DNA of 64,000 nt from Onchocerca lupi (taxonomy: Eukaryota; Nematoda; Chromadorea; Rhabditida; Onchocercidae): assembly GCA_028564675.1 (NCBI GenBank), contig JAOVVO010000100.1, positions 62,001-126,000 on the forward strand. Direction: 5' to 3'. The notes under the pieces were generated by a model. That model had not been told where the DNA came from. It did no database searches and worked only from the letters and a program-made list of their open reading frames with translations. Numbering within the stretch: the first letter of the stretch is position 1; the number at the start of each line of letters is the position of its first letter. A program made the position numbers and the translations under genes. This document shows positions 27,501 to 40,500 of the stretch, piece after piece.

Positions 27501-30500
27501 GAAAATACTGTAAAATTGACCAATTTCAGGAGATATGCTCGAAGAAGCGCACGACAACATAGTATTAATGAGGCGATACACATTAATAAAACCAGAATAT
27601 CAATAACAAATATGATAATGCTTACTGTTAACGTACCATCTCCTGAAATGACAAATAATGTACTTTTATGCATTACATATTCACTATATAATATACGTGC
27701 TAAAACTATTGAAAACAGATACAATAATCTATTAAATTGATCTTTTTTTAATTGTTGCAATGAGTCCTGCTATTTTAAAGTCTTTTTTTTAGTACTTATT
27801 ATTGCAATACATTCAAAGATATGCATGTTAATGGTTTTTAGTAAAGTTTTATGTTTCTAAACACAGCTAACATTCCGATTCATCCTTCTTTTTTATCCAT
27901 GATAAGTAATTAAATGTTAAAAAACGAAGGAAAAACTGAAAGAGGAAACCTGATATTTTTTGGAAAAAAAAATTAGAACTAAAAAAATCGTTTAGATTAC
28001 TTGGCAACTGATACATACCATGTATAACTCGACCATTGCAGAGAGTAACATAACTTATAACTGTTGACAAATAAATGTATACTTGACCAGTGTGTCGGGA
28101 GTTATCGAAAGTAATTGAAACCTATAGTGGTAAATAGTCAATATCTGCACCCGAAGAATAAAATTTCAAAAAAAGATAATTGACGATTTAAGATATATAC
28201 GACCTATTAACTTATATAGTTGCTCCAGTAACTACTCTCGTTTCTATTTAGATAAGGAAAAATATCAGTGGAATGCACGCGACGTGTAAGGAAAAAAAAT
28301 TTACTATTTATTCCTAGCATCTCAAAATATCATATTTTTAAAATGATAATTAATATCATTAAAGTCGAGAGAACAATTAAAGTACTACTAGAAGGAAAAG
28401 AACAGTAAATTTGACAATAACTAATAAACTTGACCTGAATTAAAAAACATTCTGGCCGTTCATCAGTCGAAATTGTACTAAAATGAATGGTTCGCAAGTT
28501 AAAACTCAATACTCCTTTTGATATGATCAAAGAATCTTTCGGTTCAAATGTGATCCCATATTTTTTAAAGAGAAATTTTCTCAAGGAGCTTGCGTTTCGA
28601 CGGATATCTTTCACTTCATCTTCGTTAAATTTTATTAACACACAATCTGCAAATGAATTTGAAAAACGGCTGAAAAAAGCTGGAGCAATAAAAAGACTCG
28701 TCGGCTAAACTTACCTGCTAAAAGAATTTTTACTTTTCACTGGTGATTTCCCTCTAATAAATATTCTGCTTTCATTATAGATGCAAAATAATATAGCCAG
28801 CGTGGGGAAGCAAAAGAAAACTTTCCATTATCCTTGATATTTTTAAAAAATCATATCTTGAGTATCAGAGTTTGAAATATAAAGATGTAATTTAATGTCT
28901 TAAATTATTTTGTAATTTTCAAGTCACAACTAAAACTATTTTGTTCATATAAACGAAATATCAAGATGGAAAATTGGATCTATTCATTGAAAATATTAGA
29001 TTTCTTCTCTGAAATTTCTAAAAAATACCAAACATGGCAAACAGTCCCGAAATAGAAATTATCTAAAATTTGAAAATTTATTTTTTTATGAAACGATTCC
29101 TCACCATTGATTTCTGAAATATCGAATTCATAGGTGTTGTTGAATATCGTCACATTAGCAATTTTTTTCAAGCAAAATTTCATTGGTGGTATATCGTCAG
29201 GAGAAATATCACCAACAAATTTCGGATCATCTACCTGAATCGAAGAATGGGTGTCCTGATCTCTTAACGTATCATACGAAAAACTAGCGAATGAATCTTC
29301 CCGGATTGAATAGTACTGAAACAAACATATATCTCAGTATCCATTTGACTTTTAATTAAAAATTCAAATCTTAAAATCATTTTCTAGAAATTAGCTGTTG
29401 ATCGTTCATTAACTAATTCAAGAAATTATGGTGATGAAGCACTGATATTACTTCGAGCTACTGCCATTTTAGAAGGACGCACTGGTTTGGGGAAAGTAAT
29501 CGATTTTGTCAAAGGGGTGAGTCATTGTCTTCACAATAAAATAAAGAATCTTTACTCTTCTACATATTGTTTAAGTGTTTTATATTGAAGAATAATTTCG
29601 AAAGCTCTAAAAAATCGATATTTATCGTCCGAAAATTATCACATCACTATGAATTGCAAATAATTTACAATTGTAAAAAAAAAAGAAGAAAAAATTACAG
29701 CAACAACCATGAATGCAAACTGATCAATAATATCAGCGCCTGTATAAACGGAATATCGACCAGATGACGGCGGATAAATGAGTGTATCACGTTCATCATT
29801 CCAATTTTTTAAAAATTTATGTCGGATCACTGTACTAGTTTCATCCATAAAGTCAACATGTAACATACGTAATTCGGCAAAAAGTATTAGCTGAAAAAAA
29901 CATATCAACCAGAAGTAATTGACAGCAACTACTTGAAACATAATTGACTGTCTGTAAGCGATAATCCATTGATTCTCTATTAATTATGCACTATCACTTA
30001 TACTTGCATATTATTCCGGACTTACTGAAGTGCTAATTAAAATATGCAACATTTGCTAATAAATCTCTAAACTACCGAACTATTTTAGAACAGTGAGTCC
30101 AAAAAATAAGATTTCATATAAGATATGGCCCAATTCACTAATTTTTTTTTCGAACAATAGAGCCGCATTTACTAATCTACGATTATTCCTGTTAAATAAT
30201 TATAAATTTTTAACTAACTCGCAGCACTGAAACAGATACAAGTCATTTAAACATCTTACTGATGGAAAAATGGAAGTGTATAAAACAATATATCAATTCC
30301 TCTCTTCCTTCTCTCTGGCATGCCGGATATGACTAAGAACTTATAAGGAAAAAGAGATTTTCGATATCAACGACTAGAAGATTCTGATTTAATTCACTTA
30401 TAGCACGGTACATGTATTCGTCATTATCTCAGTTTTATTTCATTCATAACTCTGTTTAACATTTCAATAGAATTGTATTATTTGTACTAATAATTTCTCA

Positions 30501-31920
30501 AAATTTAAGTGTTCTTGTTTTTTGAATGATCCGAAATCTCTTATGCAGAATGGGTGCTTTTTGAATGTATAATGAAAATGTTTAAAAATATGGTATTAAA
30601 AACACCTCTTCTTGGCTCTGCATAGAACTGAAGCCTTTCTTTCTCTGTGAATTGAACAAAATTCAATTTTTTTTTAAAAAAGTTTCTCTTAAACTCAATT
30701 TTAATCACAATTAAAACAATAAGGTCAGTAAGAAGAGTAATTCTTTTTGTGTAAGAAAATGAGCATGAAATGAACATGTATGAAGGTAAAAACACAGAAA
30801 TGAATACATGAATAATTAAATATGAATATAATTGTGAAGAGAAATATCTCATCAATATCGATAATTAATTAATTTGGTATTACATAAGAAATTGTTTGAA
30901 AAAATATAGCTCTCACCTGTATGGAAATGAAAATAATTTTGAAAATCTGTAAGGCTAATTTAAAAGGGAATTGGTGGCGCACTTTCCATTTCGTTATTGG
31001 ATCCATGAAAAAGAATTGCAAATGTCGACGTAGACGCTCACCATCATTACGATCTGATGCTGATAAAGTTTCTAAGATATCTTGTTGCATCCTGTAAAAA
31101 AATTTGTTTGTCCCTTTTACTTGAAGTTGAAATCAATATGGAATAAATCGTGTATCATGTCTAGAAATTTAGAAAGATTTTGAAAAATAAACAGAATTAT
31201 AAATTCGTAGCTTGAATAGCAATATCTCAGCAATATTTAACTACTTGTTGTCAAAATATTAGTTATACTCATTCTTAAGATTGGAATGATTAATAATAAA
31301 AAAGGAGAAAAAAAAACATTTCTCACTAATTAAAAAGAAGTACTGAATATTGATTAAAACAGGAAGGAACTAGATAATAATTCGATAAATAATCAGTATT
31401 TAAATAGCGCTAAAAATATCGAAATTACAGATTTAATTTCCTAAATATTTAGCTTAATTTGATTTTGATTATCTGAAAAACACAATTTCTATTACCTAAC
31501 TCTTCCATTTTAGCTATCTGCTGGATGAAATTACTAGTGATTCCTCGAATGTCGAGATATTTCTGGTCAAAACAACAATATATTTCGGTCTTTTAAAGTT
31601 TCGCAAAATATAACTAAATATGTTTTTAAAATACTTAGCAATGCCATTCCTATTTCATGATGAATTATTTAAATTCGGCTTCATAAAAAACTGTGTTTAC
31701 GATGCATTGATATATTCGAGATATTGCCAGAAGCTAAACCAAACTAAATCTATTACTCATTGAATTATCACTTATCTTGAATTATCGCTTTCTTACTTTC
31801 TAATATTTTTAACCTAAAATGATACAAACCGAAAATTTCTCAATCATACCGATTAAATTCAGATGCTGAAGGCTCCGTCCTGTTGAAATTATCACTCGTT
31901 ACTTGTTGTCGTTCATGCAT
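24548..31920 (-). CDS. cup-5: Mucolipin (TRPML) lysosomal cation channel, complete
   Basis: Six-pass cation channel of late endosomes and lysosomes, family TRPML; the C. elegans member is CUP-5. Exons in gene order: 31850-31920, 30917-31091, 29699-29890, 29105-29315, 28435-28646, 28019-28121, 27521-27642, 27094-27243, 26516-26623, 26287-26409, 25739-25945, 25086-25215, 24548-24690; all phases join to 648 residues, close to the family size. Visible: basic N-terminal patch (about 43-66), TM1 (about 69-92), a long luminal loop with NVT and NNT sequons near 200-207, TM2 (about 329-352), TM3 (381-403), TM4 (423-442), TM5 (462-486), pore filter LLNGDDMF at 503-510, TM6 (526-551), a dileucine sorting signal ESHDLL at 579-584, a Cys pair at 603-604 and a PPY motif in the tail. 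If the exon 12 donor is skipped, a stop at 25078-25080 gives a 603-residue form. The start follows an acceptor (TCTTACAG) directly, so it is either trans-spliced or there is an upstream exon. Identity is sure; exact ends less so. Confidence 0.92.
24838..24922. repeat. TTGAAGTATATTTT short tandem repeat
   Basis: Four interrupted copies of GAAGTATATT with variable spacers, two of them continuing into TTGCTATAT. The tract lies in the last intron of cup-5. Confidence 0.75.
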
Positions 31921-31934
31921 CTGTAAGATATCAA
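31921..31934 (-). promoter_or_regulatory. Putative trans-splice or splice acceptor of cup-5
   Basis: GATATCTTACAG abuts the ATG directly. It is either a spliced-leader site leaving no 5' UTR of its own or the acceptor after an upstream exon that I could not find. Confidence 0.35.
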
Positions 31935-32340
31935 ATGGCATCGAAAGATTATAAAAGGACATTGAATCGAATTAAGTGAAAAGAGAGCGCGAAAAGGCAA
32001 AATCTAATTACATGTTTGGGCCAATGACCGAGCAGGCACTTATATACAAATCATACAATTTATCCAAGATTCCAAGTCAAATAAATCTTCAAACTAAATG
32101 AATATGCTAGGTAAAATAAGTGAAGTATAAAATACACCCCGTGAAATAATAAAATAATCATCGGGTAAGTCAAATGAAAGTTCATGACATGACTAATGAA
32201 ACTTGAGCTCTTTTTTTGTAATGATTAATTTCTGATTTCCGAAAATGATCACAGTCGGATGGCTGGAAGAGTGAAGCGTTTCAAAGATTACAAAAATAAA
32301 AATCGTTCAAGAATGATATGATTTCTCTCTACTAATTTTG

Positions 32341-32358
32341 TTTTTTTTTTTTTTTTTT
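32341..32358. repeat. Poly-T run of 18
   Basis: Eighteen consecutive T residues in the gap upstream of cup-5. Confidence 0.9.
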
Positions 32359-33354
32359 CTACATACAATTTCTAAAGAGCAAAATCTGAACTGCCTAAAC
32401 TATTCGGTTGTTTTCCTGAAGTGCAATTAAGTTAGGAATAATCGATGATTGATTCCCTTGCAATCGTAAAACAATACTAATCGACGACTGATTCTCTTAC
32501 AATTATGAAACATTGCATACTGAAATTTGGTGTAAAGTTAATCATCAATCTTTTGAGTGTAGTATAATGCTTTTTCTTTTCGCATTCGCTCCTTCACATT
32601 GGAAAATGAATTGGCCACATTACATATCATTTTAATGCTCATTTCATGCTGATATTTCCTGCTAATAACTTATTGTTTTCCTTTATATGTATTTCAGACT
32701 AAAGAAATGTCTAGACGGGAAGCATTTCCGCGTGAATTTTTTTTCTCCGCTTGAAATGAGTCATATAGCAGTGGAAAATTTTAATGTTATCGCAACATAA
32801 TTGATCTAAGAATGCTGACAAAGATGCCACTACATGGCTTCCTATACTACAAGAATAAATGAACTTATTTCTTGTTGGAAAAATGGGCGTATCGTAATGG
32901 TTTTTAGTTCGACTGATAAAGATGTGCCAAAGTGTAATTATAATCCTTTCAATTTACGAAAGTGCAATTATTTTCGCAACAAACTAATAGCATCGTGATC
33001 TTTGCCATAGTTTTATATTTTAATCACTTATCTCAACATAATAACTCTCAACTTGACCATTCAATAGTAATTGATATTCAGCAAAAAAAAGCTGAAATTT
33101 GAAAATTCAAAATTTGTCTTACAAATACAATTCGTGATTCTAGACATAGCACTAATCTTTGGTTGCATTACCAAGTTCCAGAATTATTTTTCATAATTAT
33201 TTCTAACATTATGATACATAATGGGCTAAATTGCATAGTAACTGAGAACTTACAAGACCCAATTGGATAAGTTTTCCATGGTTGATATATTACTGATAAT
33301 CTGTTAAAGATGACGATAACTATAATAACAATAACATGGCCATATTATTGGATC

Positions 33355-33426
33355 ATTTATAATAATTACTGAATATTACATACTGTTAAAATTTATAATA
33401 ACTACTGAATATTATATACTGCCAAA
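33355..33426. repeat. 36-bp tandem duplication
   Basis: Two units (33355-33390, 33391-33426) of ATTTATAATAAYTACTGAAT, ATTAYATACTGYYAAA with four differences. Confidence 0.9.
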
Positions 33427-34380
33427 ATGAACTGACTGAAATTTTGTCTAGTTGAAAATGAGCGGATGAATGCTGACATGAAACAATCTATGCTGTTACT
33501 AGTAACAATACTATTATCATCACTAAAAGCTTATCATCATTCTTCGCATTATTATCGATAAAATTTATTTACCAAAATGCATTCTCATTCAAATTTCTAA
33601 TCCACCCTTATTCCCATTGCTGCCACCCATTATTGTTCATTCATTAGTAAATAGTTGGATTTTTTTTTCTTGATTAGATTTTATTTATATTTCTTTCTTC
33701 CTCGTCATTTTTTTGATAATTCACCGTCCCTTATGGATAGAGAAAAATAGGGAGACTTCCAATATTTGGCAATTTATGCATGTTTTTTTTTTTTTGATTA
33801 GTTAAGAACTTCTTTTTTATATTTTTTACTTATTTTATACAAACTATTATGAAATAAAATAAAAAATTGAACATATCTCCAATAAATATCACAATTACCA
33901 ACTTCTGTATTATTCGAAAGCACTGCTATTACTGCTGCTGATTTTAATTTACTACCATGATTTACATTATCTTCACGTATCTGGTTATATGAATTTGGAT
34001 GATTTCATGGTACGATTGAATAGTAAATAAGCATTTGATCGACTAATTAATTAAGCGCTAAAAACACAAAATTATTTCAAATTTCTCAAAAGAAAATTTT
34101 CGACATTTTTTTCGTTGTCAATAATAGCTACTGACTGCTGTCGAGAAAGACGAAATAATTTTAACATAAATACTCAAATAATCGAAATATTGTATTGAAA
34201 AAAAATTTCTCACATGATTCATCACTCAAGATGAATATAAATAAGTGTTCCCACATCTAATGCAATTTTTATCTTTGCAATCGATATCATATCTTGAACT
34301 AAGAGCCTTCCTACGAAAATCGGGAGTTTAACCTTAAATCTTCTTCAGAAGTTAAACAATTGAATAACAATCCTATACAT

Positions 34381-34860
34381 ATCAAGCCTAAGCAGTTGTT
34401 CTTCCTCCCTGGGATAGAAACGGCAATGGATCCCTATTATAGGCAACAGAAGATTGAATTACTAATTTTCATCTCCAACAGTAAATACCGAGAACTAATC
34501 CACATGTAAATGCTTCCGGTATATATAATGACGGGAATATGGTAAAGAAACGCCCAATATAAAAGGATTGCTATCGATTGAAGAAGAGGAATTGCGGCTC
34601 GAAACTGATTTGGGTAACGTGGCGAGCTGTATTCCTCCATTTCTCATCTAGCATATATTTACTATAACCAATCTCCTGGAAAATATCCGTACTATCCTCT
34701 CAACAGATATCCGGCTATCAACAATCAAGAAAAAGAACTCTATATTCAACTATCGAAAGATATTATTATCAACTATCGTTAACCAATTCGACATCAGTAA
34801 ACTCTCCATCAACTCCCTGTCAAAGGATTACTCTTTGAGTTATTGTGTATAGCAGCTAAA
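34381..34860. other. GC-richer island with competing open frames, strand undecided
   Basis: This block is visibly richer in G+C than its flanks and looks exonic, but several frames are open. On the minus strand, an ATG at 34647 opens 50 codons to a TAG at 34495-34497 (Ser-rich), and another frame opens after an acceptor-like TATTTTCCAG. On the plus strand there is an acidic frame (LLSIEEEELRLETD) and a Tyr/Pro-rich frame (YYNQSPGKYPYYPLNRYP) after TTTCTCATCTAG. I cannot choose among them, and no family is recognised. Confidence 0.3.
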
Positions 34861-37467
34861 CAAGAAAAATATATTTTTCACAACTGCTGCTTGATAAAAA
34901 ATTATGTATTTTAATTGTTAAACATCATTTTTATGTTTCAAATATGTATACGTTCTACTATATTGGGAATTTTGTATTGAAAATACGATAAACAGATATG
35001 ATAACTAATAGAGTGACACGGAATCGGTGCAAGCCAAAAACTTCACTTATTGTTCATTATAAAAGCAATTAATTTATAGCCCTAAAGGTACTTTCGAACT
35101 GATTTTCCGAATCTTCCGATGATGATCCATTAAATTCATTGATTTATTATAGGGCTTGAAAAAAAAAAAAAAAAAATTTCGAAAAAAGAATTTCTTATGT
35201 CAAATTGTATCTAAGAAGTACCAAACTGTGGTCAATTACTGATTCTCACTATATTGCTAGCTTTCGAACACTCGACACCTCTATTATACGATATGATAAT
35301 TTTTCACAATGTTATAAAAAGCACTGCGCCGATTTTGTGAATTGGTCATTCTATTTCATGAGCTTCAACTTCTCTCCCAAACTCTTATCATTTTTTCCTA
35401 CCTTATAATCCTGAAATGAATAAATAATTACAAATAAAAAGGATAATCAGATCCTAATTTATAATGATTTATAAAAAATTAATCAAACTAAATGTTTCAC
35501 AATTTAAAAAAGCAATGAATAATGATGAATGTAGGGTGATTACGGACAACTCATTTCGGCATTACGGATATTTACCGACGTGAAAAATGGAAGCACTTCT
35601 ATACTATCCTCTTACTCTTATCAAATATGTATATGTCGTTGTTTAAAAAAGATTTGAAAATATAAGCGAAATTTTTTAGTGTTTTTCACAGAATGTATCC
35701 ATAATCCGCAAGCAACAAAATGCTAAATTTTCTAAATTTTATTTTAAACAAAATTCTCACATTATGTAAGGGAAACGAATAAAAACTGAAAAACGTTACG
35801 AAGTTACTTAATATCAAGACTATTCGGTTATCCAAGACAGAACAACCATGCATATCCTGAGTCAAACTGATTCTTTTTCTCAACCTTTCCATCCCATTTA
35901 TGTATTTAGCAATCAGAATACCAATAATTTTTTTTAAATCAATACATTAAAAAAAAGTTGTGATAATTTCAAACAAACTAAAGTAATCGAAATAATAATT
36001 TTAGATTAGTTCTATAATTTCGGTTAGAAAGCTAAATGAAATATTACCACTGGAAGCTGCTACTGAATTAAGAAACAAGAACATTTGCAAGCCAGTCTAG
36101 ATTTTTGCTGAGTGGCATAGTCAGGGGAACTTCTATAGCTAACAAAGAGATGAGTAGCACAATATTGTCAAAAGATGGGTAAGTTCTACTTTATATAGAA
36201 ATACCATTTGATAAGAAACTATTTAAATAATGAAAAGGTATTAATAAACAAAAATTTGAAAATGTAATATTGCAAGAAGAAATATACTGAAAATTCACAG
36301 AACAAATATCTCAAAATAAAAACTTCATTTCAAATCTAATACATATTACATATCATATATTCATACATGTGAGCATCAAATTGAACATGTAAAATTGATT
36401 TTAACTTTATATGAAATGATACAATAGCTTATTTCTGCAAATAATAACAAGTTCTGGACAGAAAAAAATAAATCTGCCAATTAGAGGAAATGGTTCCTGA
36501 AATATAATCTGGAAATGGAAAAAAAAAGAAAAAAAATCCGGAAATGTATAAAATAACCTCGCATTGCATTCAGAAATTCAAATGGAACCCCAAGTAATTT
36601 CCATAAAACTCCTTTTAAACTATAGAATATAATCAATGTTCATAATATGTGATTTTAAACTTTTCGTCCTCTTCAAGATATTTAATTCAAAAACAGTTGG
36701 AGAAGCATCAAAATAAACAGGAAAAGAAATCTAAGATAAATCAAAAATAGAATTAATGTACATCGCTGAAACATTTACCAACTTTTACTAGCTTAAATAG
36801 AGTTAAAATAATATCAAATCGCCATAAAACGTAGATATATGTACTATTTTCAATAAAACGTGGAGTTTGAAAACATTAGCTGACCTGAAGAAGAGAAAAA
36901 TGACTTCAAAAAGTCATTTTACAATCTGAACATTTAGATATAATGTCCTAAAAATACAACACTATGAAATATTTGACAAGATTAATTAATTAGATATAAA
37001 AAAAATTATCACTAGCATCGAATTATAATTCTAAGCATTATTATATATCCAATTTTAGTCTTCAAGATATTTTCATGTTGATTTATTCTCTCTAATTACA
37101 TGTAAAATCTAACATCTAATCGTTCTGTCTTCTAATGCAAGCCTGTGTATCTTCAAATCCCAAACTGTAAAGTTTCGTTATTAAAAGTACAAAGAAAATT
37201 CTGAAGAATTTGCGTAAATGAAAAGTTAATAGCGAAATATATAAACTAATCAGAAGCATTCACTAAAACTCAACAAATATTTATCAGCGGATTTCGTTCG
37301 ATTCCCTGCAAAAACATTCCTATCTCAACTAAAAAATATTAATGAATTGAACCATTTTCTACACCTGAACAAGAGCCAGTTGATCTCTTCATCTTAGATT
37401 TCTTAGTTGTTTCTCACCATAATTAATATTTCATTATATATAATTAGGCAGAAAAAAAAAGAAAGAC

Positions 37468-37539
37468 TTACGTGCTAGTAAGATTATTTATAGAATTTAT
37501 ATTTTACGTGCTAATAAGATTATTTACAGAATTTATCGC
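37468..37539. repeat. 36-bp tandem duplication across the pink-1 stop codon
   Basis: Two units offset by 36 bases (37468-37503 and 37504-37539) share ACGTGCTARTAAGATT and the following YAGAATTTAT, with only a few mismatches. The right unit carries the last pink-1 codons and the stop (37504-37506); the left unit repeats the same tail in frame just beyond the stop. Confidence 0.9.
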
Positions 37540-40500
37540 ACTACCAGGTGCAAATGTTGAATCTTCCATTTTTGCACTAAAAACTTCCGGATGATTTTCT
37601 GATACACTGTTATCATTGTAAAAATAGCTCAAAGCTGTCCAAATATATTCATGATCAATTCGAGATAGAAATGTTGCGCGGAGCTAAAAATAAACTGATA
37701 TTAATTATTTTAAAGTGAAAAAAAAAAGAAAAACTTGAACCTAGCTTCTTTCGATCCTGTCATTTGGCAGAATCATACAATCAAGTTACGCCTGGAATTT
37801 ATAGAAAGATGCATTTAATCCATAAATTTCTTTTTTCTTAAGAAATTATATTGAACCGACAGATTAATGCTCAATTGTTTAATCATAACTTTGCAAAAAG
37901 CATATCTTAGTGCAAAATAACCAAATTTGGTGGCGTAAAACAACCAAATTTTGCAAAATAATCTCCGATTTTATGCAAATTAGCATCATTTCCTAAGCAA
38001 TTGAAAATCCACTTTTAACTTTTCTTTTTATTCCAACTTACTTGAGAACACTCTATGTATCTAACTCATTAAAACAGTTCCTATACTTGAAAACTCTTTG
38101 TAATTAATTCAGAAAACTTTTAGGTATTGTGTTAAAATAACTCTTAGTATACATTCTAAAATGATTTCTTATTGTATCTATTTCTTTTAGCAAAACTTTA
38201 TTTTCAATTTTAATTCGAAAGTGCATAATTTTATTATATGAAACATGAAAATGAACTTTTACCAATTATCGCATTTTTCTATGCACAAAATTCTTATTTT
38301 TTTTCCTTATAATTTGTTACTAAACCTGATATCATCCATTTATTATATGATATTTAATCATTTTCTAATACTAGATAAAGATTAATATTACAAGCCTCCC
38401 TCACATTATGCCAAATATATAGCTGTAGATAATTATGTTATACTAATTAAATCAAATAAAACATCATGATTTATCAGTTCATTTCATGAACGTCCATATC
38501 ATGATTTTCTTGAAGACAAATGTATCATAAAATAAAAATAATATAGAGCTACTAATAAGAAAGAGTGTATATCATTCAGCTGATATTGATGTATTTAAGG
38601 CTATATAATAACAGATTTCATAAAGGTGTATATTATAGCTGCATCAATATCGCAATGAATGATCAAACAATTTTTTTTTTTAATTCTGTTTTTACCAATT
38701 TTCAACAGATGTAAAACAGCCGTCATTTTCAATCATATAAAATCGATATCTTTAATTGAATGAAAGAAATGAAATTCAAGAAGAATTTGTTTAGACACTG
38801 TAACTAAAAGGAAATTTTAAGCCGGAAAACTAAATCAAAAATCCTGAGATGGCTCTTTTACTGCAAATTTAAGCATTCTCATATTGATAAAATAAATCAA
38901 TGCAGTAACCTGCAATTCCGTTGCACTGATAACATTTGGATGAATATTTTGAGCCAGTATTGTCTCTGCAGCAAAGAGAAGCGTGAAATCATTCAGTGAT
39001 GCGGTCATCTTTTCTTCAAGCTGAATTTAAAAAAAAAATTGATTTAATAAGATATTTCGAAAATGATATACAACATGAGCCGTTCAGTAGAAATTTTACA
39101 TATTAAATTACTACCATCATACTCCCCAAAAAATTATAAGAACAAATTATAAAAATTTATTATAGAATTCCTCCGCTTCACGTTACTTTAAAAAATAGAA
39201 AATTCAATTCCACAATATCAGATTATCAAAAAGTCAAAACCAGTTATCAATAGTTGAACAGCTGATTAAGTCTGCATTTGCTTGTACTTCGATTTATCGG
39301 TCTCTTCTAAGCTGGTCTATCTCTTCTAGGAATTGATAAATTCACCATTAAACAATCAAGAACTCTTTTGTGCAAAATCGCTCAAATAACTCGACCGGAC
39401 ACAGACCTTGTCAGTGGACTGGTTTTCGACTTCGTATACTTTTTTTTTCAGGATTTCATCTGGTGGTACTTACTACTTTTAGAGTTTTACTTGCAGCATT
39501 CTTCAAATCTTTAATGTTTCCACCAAACAATGTTTCATTAAAACCACAATCATCAAAAAGTTTTCGCAAATCATGACCAAATCGGAACAATGATATACTA
39601 AGAACATTTGCAGCAACAGACGGGTGTGGTCGCTGAAAAGTATTTAAAAATTGTAACCAAAACTTGACTGAGTGAAGCCAGCATTATTCATCAAAGACTT
39701 GAGACCAGTACTCTCTTTGTAACTGATTCTTATTTAAACATAATCAACAATTATGACTGTGAGTAAATTAGAATACAACTCGTCTCATTTGTGTAAAATC
39801 GATTCCTTTAATCAGATAAATTTTGCAAGGAATATTTTAAAATATGGATTACTTTATTTGGATCAATTTGCAGCATATTCCAAATAACCGCTTTTATTGA
39901 ATAATCCATTTTCTTCGGCAGTGGTGGCAATTCATATTCCATATACCGATCACTCTTCATACGACTATAGAATGGATTTGTTCTGCAAATGATTTAAAGA
40001 TTTTATTTTTTTTCTTTTCAAATTAAGCAATCTAAACGATAAAATTTATAAGAAACTATGAATTCAGTCATAAATTTTATATTTTAAATCTGAAAATTTA
40101 TCTTTAACTCAATAGTGCATTACAAATTTCTTTCTACAACCATACATTCAACATTCATTATTTGTATGTCTCATGATGATAACAAAGAACATGCATTTTC
40201 ATCATGCATGCATTTCTTGAAATAATTCATATATCAATTAGCCGCTAAATTTTAAAAGGAAATTATTACCTAGTAAAAATTTCATATCCAATTGTGGCAG
40301 CAGCCCAAAGATCTGCCTTACGGAAATCAAGCCATTTGTTGGGGGCTGGATGTGCACGACGGATCTGGAAATTTGATACCTTTTCTAACAATGAAATTGC
40401 CAAGTTTCTACGAAACAATGATTAATTTAGTGAAATTTAAACTGCCACAATATTGTGAACTGCCATCTTCAATTGCAGAATTCAATGGTGGTTGCATCAT

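Larger units (their letters stand above)
31935..37467. other. Intergenic region between cup-5 and pink-1
   Basis: AT-rich, with the poly-T run, a 36-bp tandem duplication and the mixed-frame island near 34.5 kb. A short open stretch on the plus strand at about 36,020-36,100 is too small to interpret. It should contain the cup-5 promoter and pink-1 3' end signals, but none is distinctive. Confidence 0.55.

Noticed and set aside
27468..27740. 90-codon plus-strand frame
   Set aside because: Antisense shadow of cup-5 exon 7 and its flanking intron.
27743..27774. Alternative acceptor for cup-5 exon 7 (AAATAGCAG before GACTCATTG)
   Set aside because: It breaks phase with exon 6 and would insert residues absent from mucolipins; the acceptor at 27643 gives a clean join.
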